Source: Miltoncostaea sp963762825 (lineage in GTDB: Bacteria; Actinomycetota; Thermoleophilia; Miltoncostaeales; Miltoncostaeaceae). From it: DNA of 64,000 nt. Of this stretch, positions 44,676 through 51,473 are shown piece by piece. The DNA lies in assembly GCA_963762825.1 (NCBI GenBank), contig CAVXLZ010000001.1:1240001-1304000 (forward strand), given 5' to 3'. Position 1 is the first letter of the stretch; every line of letters begins with the position of its first letter. The position numbers and the translations under genes were made by a program. The notes under the pieces are model-generated. The model was given only the letters and a program-made list of their open reading frames with translations. It was not told the DNA's origin and did no database searches.

Positions 44676-45355
44676 CCGACGGCTCGGATCTCCGGACGAT
44701 CGATCTCTTCGCCGACCTCGGCGACGGCGCGATCGCGCGCGCCATCGACGGCCTCGCGGCCATCTCGGTTCCCGCCGGTGAGGAGTTCTCGATCATCCGC
44801 AGCGGAGCCGTGTGCGGGGTCGTCGGCGGAGGGAGGCTGGCTCTCGGAGTGATCGCCGAGGAGGAACGCGAGCGCACGATCGGGATGCTCGAGGAGGGGG
44901 ACCTCCTCGTGCGCCCGCTCGAGGGCTGGGCCGTGGCGGGACCTCAGGTCCGCTGCTTCGCGCTCGAGGACTCGCTCGTCCACCTGGTCAACGGCGCGCG
45001 CATGGGGGCCTGGATGCGCGACCCCGCCCTCGCCGCGAACTTCGTCCGCGTGCTGAGCGCGCAGATCGCCGAGCGCGAGCTGGCGGTCGCGATCGCTCTC
45101 GAGCCGCGTCTGGAGCGGCGCCTGCTGCTGAAGCTCCGCCAGCTGGCCGAGCGATGGGGCCGCGTCACACCGGAGGGCATCCGCCTCGACCTTCGCCTCA
45201 CCCACCAGGAGCTTGCCAACATGGTCGGTGCGGTGCGGGAGTCGATCACGCTGGCCCTCGGCCGCCTTGCCGAGGCCGGCGAGATCGACGTGCGCAACCG
45301 CACGCTCACGATCAAGATCCCGTCCCCCGATGACCGCGACGACGCGGGGGGCTGA
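44672..45355 (+). CDS. Crp/Fnr-family transcription regulator
   Basis: 227 residues: N-terminal cyclic-nucleotide-binding-like barrel (about 5-115; ISVPAGEEFSIIRSGAVCGVV, TIGMLEEGDLL), dimer helix (about 120-150) and a winged HTH (LTHQELANMVGAVRESITLALGRLAEAGEI). The recognition helix keeps the Arg-Glu of the CRP pair (VRESIT) but Leu stands at the second CRP Arg position. The cAMP phosphate-binding signature is not clear, so the ligand is unknown. A CRP-type palindrome lies 3 kb away, before egtB. Confidence 0.87.
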   Translation: MTDGSDLRTIDLFADLGDGAIARAIDGLAAISVPAGEEFSIIRSGAVCGVVGGGRLALGVIAEEERERTIGMLEEGDLLVRPLEGWAVAGPQVRCFALEDSLVHLVNGARMGAWMRDPALAANFVRVLSAQIAERELAVAIALEPRLERRLLLKLRQLAERWGRVTPEGIRLDLRLTHQELANMVGAVRESITLALGRLAEAGEIDVRNRTLTIKIPSPDDRDDAGG

Positions 45356-46019
45356 CCGGCGGGGGCTGCACCTGCGGGGCCCTCGCCCGGGTAGGGCGCA
45401 CCCCGACGGGGTGGCGAGCCGGCGGGTTGGCGGGATCGAGCTCGATGGACGTGCCCTGGGGGCGTGAGGGCGGTAAGTGTGCTGGCCACGGCCTGGCTGA
45501 TGGCGCCGGTCGCGCTCCAGAGGGCGCGCGCGATTCGAGGAAGAGCGAGCTGCGCCGGAGGGGAACACCCGGCCGTGGCCGGCGCAGGAGCCTGCGTCCG
45601 AGCCGGCGCTCGGCGCGTCGCATGCCGCGCGCCCCCAGCACGGCCGCGGTGCCGGCGCCGAGGAGCACCCCGGCGGCGATCGCCGGGGCGAGTGCAGCGC
45701 GGTCGGCGAGCACGAAGCCCGCGCCGAGCAGGACCGCGCAGATCGGCACGGCCTGGACGGCCAGTACCCGCACCGCGGTCACCCAGGCGGGCTCCCGAGG
45801 CGCCTGGGCCGGCAGCGCCAGCCGGATGGCAGTTCTCACGGCCCGGGCACCCCAGAGCCGCCACAGCAGGGTGACGCCACCGAGGAAGCCGGCGGCCAGC
45901 GCCTGCCGGTCGGCAGCCCGCCCCTCGACCAGGAGGCCGACCGAGCGGACGCCCGCGGCCGCCAGCATCACGGCCGCCACGATTCGGAGCTCGAGCGAGG
46001 CGGAGGCAAGACGCGTCAT
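45312..46019 (-). CDS. Small multi-span membrane protein of unknown function
   Basis: 235 residues. Four hydrophobic helices in the first 130 residues (ELRIVAAVMLAAAGVRSVGLL, ALAAGFLGGVTLLW, LAVQAVPICAVLLGAGFVLAD, APAIAAGVLLGAGTAAVLG), then a basic segment and a Pro/Arg/Ser-rich tail of low complexity that may be a frameshift product. The 3' end overlaps the Crp/Fnr gene tail-to-tail by 44 nt. Not recognised. Confidence 0.55.
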   Translation of the reverse strand: MTRLASASLELRIVAAVMLAAAGVRSVGLLVEGRAADRQALAAGFLGGVTLLWRLWGARAVRTAIRLALPAQAPREPAWVTAVRVLAVQAVPICAVLLGAGFVLADRAALAPAIAAGVLLGAGTAAVLGARGMRRAERRLGRRLLRRPRPGVPLRRSSLFLESRAPSGARPAPSARPWPAHLPPSRPQGTSIELDPANPPARHPVGVRPTRARAPQVQPPPVSPPRRRGHRGTGS

Positions 46020-46079
46020 GCCACCCGGATCGGCACGCACCCCCCGCGCCGACATACCGCACGATGCGGGTTGAGGGCC

Positions 46080-47081
46080 CTACCGGGCCCGGCGCGCCAG
46101 CGAGACGGCGAACCACCCCCGCGCGTCCTCGTGCCACTCGATCAGCTCGAGGCCGGCGGCCGCGTACATGACCTCAACCGAGCCGCGCGTGAACTTGCAG
46201 GAGATCTCCGTGAGCATCTCCTCTCCCGCGGCGAACTCGACCTCCATGTCGAGCGCCTCGAGGCGGACCACCTGGTCCACGAGCGATCGGAGGCGCATCT
46301 CGATCCAGGGCGGCCCAGGATCGTAGACGGCGACGTGGGCGAACGCCTTCACATCGAAGTCCGCCTCGAGCTCGCGGTTCAGCACCCGCAGGAGGTTGCG
46401 GTTGAACTCGGCGGTGACCCCCTCGGCATCGTCGTAGGCAGCCTGGATGCGGGCGGGGTCCCCCGCCAGATCCGTGCCGAGGAGCATGACGTCGTCGGGG
46501 CCGAGCAGGTCGGCGACCGCTGTGAGGAAAGGGGTGCGCGAGCCCGGCTCGAGGTTGCCGATCGTGCCGCCGAGGAAGGCCACCAGGCGCCGGGAGGATC
46601 CCTCCGGGGCGGGGACGGCGGCGAGGTGGCGATCGAAGTCGCCCGCGACGCCGTGGACCTCGAGGCCCGGGTAGGCCTCCGCCAGACGGCCGGCGGCGGC
46701 GAGGATCGCCTCCGGGCAGACGTCGAAGGGCACGTAGCGATCGAGGCGGCCGGCATCCCCCATCGCGTCCAGAAGGGCCCGGGTCTTCCGCGAGGCGCCC
46801 GATCCGAGCTCGACCAGCTCAGCCACCCCGTGGCGCGCGACGAGACCGGCGGCGATCCGGTTCAGGATCGCCAGCTCGGAGCGGCCCTGGTAGTACTCGG
46901 GAAGATGCGTGATGCGCTCGAAGAGGTGAGATCCGCACTCGTCGTAGAAGTGCTTGGGCGGCATCCACTTGCGGGCCGCGCCGAGGCCCGTGCGCGCGTC
47001 CTTGGCGAGACCCTCGGCACCCGCCCCGATCGGGTGGACGTCGAGGCGGTACGGCCGTGGCGCGAGTAGCTGGGTCGTCAC
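46080..47081 (-). CDS. egtD: Histidine N-alpha-methyltransferase EgtD
   Basis: Trimethylates histidine to hercynine, first step of ergothioneine synthesis. The 333-residue protein has ELGSGASRKTRALLDAM (SAM site), YVPFDVCPEAI, FLGGTIGNLEPG and MLLGTDLAGDPARIQAAYDD, then FNRNLLRVLNRELEADFD and a C-terminal FAAGEEMLTEISCKFT. GTG 47081 overlaps the egtB stop by GTGA. EgtA, EgtC and EgtE are not in the window. Confidence 0.94.
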   Translation of the reverse strand: MTTQLLAPRPYRLDVHPIGAGAEGLAKDARTGLGAARKWMPPKHFYDECGSHLFERITHLPEYYQGRSELAILNRIAAGLVARHGVAELVELGSGASRKTRALLDAMGDAGRLDRYVPFDVCPEAILAAAGRLAEAYPGLEVHGVAGDFDRHLAAVPAPEGSSRRLVAFLGGTIGNLEPGSRTPFLTAVADLLGPDDVMLLGTDLAGDPARIQAAYDDAEGVTAEFNRNLLRVLNRELEADFDVKAFAHVAVYDPGPPWIEMRLRSLVDQVVRLEALDMEVEFAAGEEMLTEISCKFTRGSVEVMYAAAGLELIEWHEDARGWFAVSLARRAR

Positions 47082-48379
47082 GAGAGGTCCTTTGCGAGGC
47101 GGAGGCCGCTGAAGATCTGGCGGCGCTGTGGCAGGTCCCAGTTCCGGAAGCTCACCCGGGTGGCGATCGACTGCGTGGCCCATGATCCGCCGCGCAGGAC
47201 GCGGTAGCCGCAACCGAAGAACACCTCGGCGTACTCGCGGTAGGGGAAGGCCCGGAAGCCCTCGTAGCCGTCGAACTCGCTCGCCGTCCACTCCCAGACG
47301 TCGCCGATCATCTGGCGGCACCCGCTGGGCGCGGGGTCGTACGCGCCAATTGACGAGGTGGAGAACGTCAATTGGCCGAGATTCGCCGAGGCGACATCCA
47401 CGCGAGCACCCTGAGCGGCCCGTTCCCACTCCACCTCGGTGGGCAGCCGGGCACCCGCCCAGCGAGCGTGGGCGTCGGCCTCGTGGGCGCTGACATGGCA
47501 GAGGATGCGCGAGGGGTCGACGGTCTCGAGCCGGTCGAAATCGCGCGTGAGCCATCCGCCCTCGCCGTCGCGCTCCCAGTGGAGCGGCGCGTCGGCGCCC
47601 TCGCTCTCGCGCCAGAGCCAGCCCTCGTCCGTCCACAGACCGGGACGCCGGTAGCCCCCATCGCGCATGAACTCCAGGTGCTGCCCGGCGGTGACCGGAT
47701 CGCGCGCGATCCGAAACCCGTCGAGCGTCCTCAGGTGACGGGGACGCTCACAGTCGTACGCGAAGCGCGGCCCGGCGGCACCCATCTCGAAGGCACGGGG
47801 TGCGAACTCCACCCACTCACCATCGTCGAGGGCGGCGGGCCGGAGCCTCGGGAGGTGCTTGCCGATCGGGGGACGGTAGGCGCCGGCCGGCAGCATCTGG
47901 AGGGCCTGGAGCACCGTCTCGGTGTGCTGGGCCTCGTGCTCGGCGACCATGTCGAAGACGAACCCGGCGTGGGTGAGCGGGTTCGTGTCGTCGCTCGTAT
48001 CGCAGGCCTCGAGCGCGGCGAGCGAACGAGAGCGCACGGCCTCCAGGTACCGCCGCGCGGCCCCCTCGTCGAGGATCGCCACCCGACCCCGGGCGCGGCG
48101 GGGCGTCTCCGACGCGTCGTACACATCCTCGAGATCGGGGTGGAGCGAGGCGAGGTCGCTGAGGCGACGGGCGAGCCAGAGCTCCTCGTAGGCGGCGATG
48201 TGGCCCAGATCCCAGAGCGGAGGGCTGAGGAGCGGGCTCGCCTGGCCGCGAAGGTGCTCCGATGAGAGGGGCGCGAAGAGGGCGAGCGTGCGCCGCCGCG
48301 TGGCGTCGAGACGACGGGCGAGATCCTCGCGCAGACCGGTCATGCCGATGAGGATCCCCGATTGCGCGAGAGTCACCAT
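47078..48379 (-). CDS. egtB: Hercynine oxygenase / sulfoxide synthase EgtB
   Basis: Non-haem iron enzyme that adds the sulfur donor to hercynine. N-terminal DinB-like domain with LWDLGHIAAYEELW and the iron site HEAQHTET. The C-terminal formylglycine-generating-enzyme-like domain has RLPTEVEWERAA, MIGDVWEWTASEFDGYEGF, YRVLRGGSWATQ and RNWDLPQRRQIFSGLR. Start: ATG 48379 lies inside the CRP-type palindrome, so ATG 48343 (MTGLREDLARRL) may be the true one. Coupled to egtD. Confidence 0.94.
   Translation of the reverse strand: MVTLAQSGILIGMTGLREDLARRLDATRRRTLALFAPLSSEHLRGQASPLLSPPLWDLGHIAAYEELWLARRLSDLASLHPDLEDVYDASETPRRARGRVAILDEGAARRYLEAVRSRSLAALEACDTSDDTNPLTHAGFVFDMVAEHEAQHTETVLQALQMLPAGAYRPPIGKHLPRLRPAALDDGEWVEFAPRAFEMGAAGPRFAYDCERPRHLRTLDGFRIARDPVTAGQHLEFMRDGGYRRPGLWTDEGWLWRESEGADAPLHWERDGEGGWLTRDFDRLETVDPSRILCHVSAHEADAHARWAGARLPTEVEWERAAQGARVDVASANLGQLTFSTSSIGAYDPAPSGCRQMIGDVWEWTASEFDGYEGFRAFPYREYAEVFFGCGYRVLRGGSWATQSIATRVSFRNWDLPQRRQIFSGLRLAKDLS
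47345..47376. repeat. 11-bp perfect inverted repeat inside egtB
   Basis: GCCAATTGACG (47345-47355), 10-nt spacer, CGTCAATTGGC (47366-47376). It is a local AT-richer patch in a GC-rich gene, encoding GQLTFSTSSIGAY. The arm shares ACGTCAATT with the first copy of the nadB upstream repeat. It could be an operator for the same factor, or chance; the coding constraint looks normal. Confidence 0.45.
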
Positions 48380-48399
48380 GTGAGTCAGATCACATGGTG
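48374..48399. promoter_or_regulatory. CRP-type palindrome at the egtB start
   Basis: Perfect palindrome CACCATGTGA-N6-TCACATGGTG. Its core TGTGA-N6-TCACA matches the classic CRP consensus, with both half-sites exact. It covers the upstream egtB start codon and lies 111 nt before the divergent VanW gene, so one site could control both. A Crp/Fnr regulator gene is encoded at 44672-45355. Confidence 0.75.
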
Positions 48400-48509
48400 G
48401 GGTACATCACAGTTCCGGCTCGCCGGTGATCCGATCGACCCCGGGCGACGTACGCGCGCTGACGTTTCCAGGGGGCTCCGCCACTCCACCTGTCTAGAAT
48501 CCGTCGAAT

Positions 48510-50468
48510 ATGGCCGAATCCCCGAGTAGGCGAACCCCGATCCGCGGGCCGCGCGTGCTCCGGCGGCGGCGGCTGACGCTCCTTGCGGTGGTCGTCCTGC
48601 TCCTCGTGACGGGCGTCGGCATGGGGATCGCCGCGTCCGCCGACGACGGAGCGGCCCCCGCCGAGGTGCGGCTGGATGGGGCCGACATCAGCGGCATGGA
48701 CGCGGGCGAGGTCGCCGCCGCCGCCCGTGCCCGAGCCGAGGCGCTGATGGACGTCCCGATGGTGATCACGCGCGACGACGACCCGTCGTTGCGCGTGGAG
48801 GTGACACGCAGGAGCCTCGCCGGCCGGCCGCAGATCCGCCGCGCGGTATCGCAGGCGCTCGAGCAACGCAGCTTCGGAGGACGGCTCGTCTCCCTCATCG
48901 GCCTCGCCCCGGAGCGCGATGTCCGGCTGGCGTTCACGTTCGACCAACGCAAGGTCTCGGCGCTGGTGGCTCGCGTTCGCAGGCCGCGCGACCGGCCGGC
49001 GCGCCCCGCCGGGCTGGAGGTGGGTCCCGACGACATCACCGTCGTGCCGGGCACCGCCGGACGCGGGATCGACGCGGGGGAGCTCCGCGACCGGGTCCGG
49101 GAGTTCCCCGACCGGATCGCGCTGGCCCCGGTCGAGCTGCCACCGCCCGTCAGCGATGCCGCGGCCGAGTCCGCACGAGCGCGCGCGCTGGCGCTGGTCG
49201 CCAGGCCCGTCTCGGTGACGTTCCAGGGGCGCGGGGTGCCGATCGAGCCAACGGTGCTGCGGACGGCCCTGAGGATCTCCCCCCGCCCACCCGACCTCCA
49301 GGTCTCCCTGGACCCCGACACTCTCTACGACGACATCGCATCGGCGTTCGAGACCCGGGAGCAGCCCGCCCGCGACGCGGCCTTCCGCGTGTCCGGATCA
49401 TCGGTGAAGCTGATCCCGTCGCGGATCGGACGAAGCCTCGACATGCAGGCGATCGCCCGAGAGATCGTCGCGAAGCCGGGCACACCCTCGGTGCGTGCGC
49501 GCTTCCGGGTGACGCGTCCCTCGCGGACGACGGAGCAGGCACGAGCTCTGCGGATCACGGAGTTGGTATCCGAGTACACGACGCCGTACAACTGCTGCGA
49601 ACCACGGGTCACCAACATCCAACGGGCCGCCGAGATCCTCGACGGCACGATCATCCCGGCCGGGGGCCGGTTCTCGCTCAACGAGGCCCTGGGCAGGCGC
49701 ACGCTCGCCGCGGGCTTCGTCGCCGCTCCCCAGATCGCCGCCGGGCGGCTGGAGGATGCGGTGGGCGGCGGCGTTTCACAGGTGGCCACCACGATGTACA
49801 ACGCGGCCTTCTTCGCCGGCCTCGAGCTGGTGGCGCACACGCCCCACCAGTTCTGGATCTCGCGCTATCCAAGAGGCCGCGAGGCCACCCTCTCCTTCGG
49901 CGGGCCGGAGCTGGTCTTCGTCAACGACTGGCCTGCCGCGATCCTGATCTCGATGAGCGCCGGCCCGAACGGCGTCACGGTTCGCCTCTTCTCCTCCAAG
50001 CTCGGGCGTCGGGTCGAGACGGAGAGCGGAGAGGTGGCCGACGTCGTGGAGCCGACCACCCGCGAGACGCTCGATCCCTCGCTCGAGCCGGGGGAGCGCG
50101 TGGTCGAGCAGGAAATGGGTGGCAGCGGGTTCACGATCAGCTATACGCGTCGCGTCTACGGAGGAGACACCGTCAAGCACGACGACCGCTACACCTGGAA
50201 GTACGACGCGCAGGACGCCTTCGTGAAGGTCGGCCCCCCGAAGCGAAAGCCACCGAAGCCCAAGCCGAAGGAGTCGCGCCCGCCGGACGAGCCCACGCCT
50301 GAGGACGCGACCACCCCGGCCCCCCCGGCCAGCCCGGCCCCCCGGCCAGCCCGGCCCCTCCGGCGAGCCCGCCACCCAAGCCCGCCACCGCGAGCCCGCC
50401 GGGCTGAGACCCTCGGGGCACGGGCTGCCCCACCGAGCCGGGCGTCGTCAGGCGAAGAAGTCGGCTAG
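48510..50468 (+). CDS. VanW/YoaR-like cell-envelope protein, tail frameshifted
   Basis: 652 residues as read. One membrane anchor near the N terminus (about 20-42, RRRLTLLAVVVLLLVTGVGM) and an extracellular part with repeated YoaR-like segments (ADISGMDAGEVAAAARAR). A VanW domain follows (about 350-500: YNCCEPRVTNIQRAAEILDG, IIPAGGRFSLNEALG, GGGVSQVATTMYNAAFFAGLELVAHTPH), then a G5/beta-like end and a Lys/Pro-rich wall-spanning tail. The tail contains APPASP repeats that break where one C is missing near 50340; restoring it gives continued repeats and a stop at 50405-50407. The function in envelope biology is not known. Confidence 0.85.
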   Translation: MAESPSRRTPIRGPRVLRRRRLTLLAVVVLLLVTGVGMGIAASADDGAAPAEVRLDGADISGMDAGEVAAAARARAEALMDVPMVITRDDDPSLRVEVTRRSLAGRPQIRRAVSQALEQRSFGGRLVSLIGLAPERDVRLAFTFDQRKVSALVARVRRPRDRPARPAGLEVGPDDITVVPGTAGRGIDAGELRDRVREFPDRIALAPVELPPPVSDAAAESARARALALVARPVSVTFQGRGVPIEPTVLRTALRISPRPPDLQVSLDPDTLYDDIASAFETREQPARDAAFRVSGSSVKLIPSRIGRSLDMQAIAREIVAKPGTPSVRARFRVTRPSRTTEQARALRITELVSEYTTPYNCCEPRVTNIQRAAEILDGTIIPAGGRFSLNEALGRRTLAAGFVAAPQIAAGRLEDAVGGGVSQVATTMYNAAFFAGLELVAHTPHQFWISRYPRGREATLSFGGPELVFVNDWPAAILISMSAGPNGVTVRLFSSKLGRRVETESGEVADVVEPTTRETLDPSLEPGERVVEQEMGGSGFTISYTRRVYGGDTVKHDDRYTWKYDAQDAFVKVGPPKRKPPKPKPKESRPPDEPTPEDATTPAPPASPAPRPARPLRRARHPSPPPRARRAETLGARAAPPSRASSGEEVG

Positions 50469-51317
50469 AGCCTCGGCCGTCTCCCGAGGGCACTCCTCGG
50501 GCAGGAAGTGTCCGCACGGCAGCGCCGTACCGTGTACGTCCACTCCCAGGGGCGACCACGTGGCCAGGACGTCGAAGAGCCGGTGCATCGCCCCCTGCTC
50601 GCCCCAGAGGACCAGCAGGGGGCAGGCGATGCGGGCGTCCGAGTCGGCAGCATCGTGCTCGAGATCGATCGAGGCCGCCGCCCGGTAGTCCTCGCAGGAT
50701 GCGTGGATGGCCGCCGGATCGCGGAACGCGGCGACGTATTCGCGGATGGCCTCCTCGGCGATCGGCTCGGCTCGCCCGGACCACCGCCGCAGCGTCTCGC
50801 GCACGAACCAGTCGGGGTCGTGGCCGATCATCGTCTCGGGAAGACCGTCGGGCTGGATCAGGAAGAACCAGTGGTAGTACGCCGTGGCGAAGGCCTGATC
50901 GGTCGTCTCGAACAGCGTCCGGGTGGGAACGATGTCGAGGACGGCGGCCCGCCCGACCAGCTCGGGATGGTCGAGGGCCATCCGGTGCGCGACCCGCCCA
51001 CCCCGGTCGTGCCCGGCCACGGCGAAACGCGGGTGCCCGAGCGCCGCCATCGCGCCCACCAGATCGCTCGCCATCTCGCGCTTGGAGTACGCGCGGTGGT
51101 CGTCGCCTCCCTGCGGTTTGGCGCTGTCGCCGTATCCGCGGAGGTCGGCGGCCACCACCGTGAAGCGCTCGGCGAGGACGGGAGCCACGCGGTGCCAGCA
51201 GGTCCGCGTCTGGGGATAGCCGTGAAGGAGCAGGACCGGCGGTCCAGAACCTCCAATGGACAGTGAGACCACCGACCCCGCGACCTCGATTCGTCGCTGT
51301 TCGAATCCGGCGAGCAT
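50448..51317 (-). CDS. Haloacetate (fluoroacetate) dehalogenase-like hydrolase
   Basis: 289-residue alpha/beta hydrolase. It has HGYPQTRTCWH and then AGHDRGGRVAHRMALDHP, where Asp is the nucleophile and the two Arg match the carboxylate-binding pair of fluoroacetate dehalogenases. YYHWFFLIQP supplies the His-Trp halide pocket, and CEDYRAAASIDLEHD the further pocket Tyr. CGHFLPEECP carries the catalytic His. This residue set separates the group from generic epoxide hydrolases. The substrate is inferred. Convergent with the VanW gene, single gene, divergent from the large LuxR-type regulator. Confidence 0.85.
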   Translation of the reverse strand: MLAGFEQRRIEVAGSVVSLSIGGSGPPVLLLHGYPQTRTCWHRVAPVLAERFTVVAADLRGYGDSAKPQGGDDHRAYSKREMASDLVGAMAALGHPRFAVAGHDRGGRVAHRMALDHPELVGRAAVLDIVPTRTLFETTDQAFATAYYHWFFLIQPDGLPETMIGHDPDWFVRETLRRWSGRAEPIAEEAIREYVAAFRDPAAIHASCEDYRAAASIDLEHDAADSDARIACPLLVLWGEQGAMHRLFDVLATWSPLGVDVHGTALPCGHFLPEECPRETAEALADFFA

Positions 51318-51473
51318 CGCGGGATCCTGACAGGCGGGGGAGCTCGATTTCGCCCGAGCGTCGTCGGCTCCCTACGATCGACACGTGAGCCCGTCCCCCA
51401 GAGCGCGTTTCGCGGTGACCCGCGACCGTCCCGGCGCAAGACCCGGACGAGGCACGGATGCAGGGTCGGGGCG

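Noticed and set aside
45464..45874. 136-codon plus-strand frame opposite the small membrane protein
   Set aside because: Arg/Pro/Ala-rich shadow; the minus strand has clear membrane helices.
50408..50447. Terminator between the VanW and dehalogenase genes
   Set aside because: CTCGGGGCA pairs with TGCCCC-CCGAG only with a three-base bulge and no T-tract; too weak to list as a feature.
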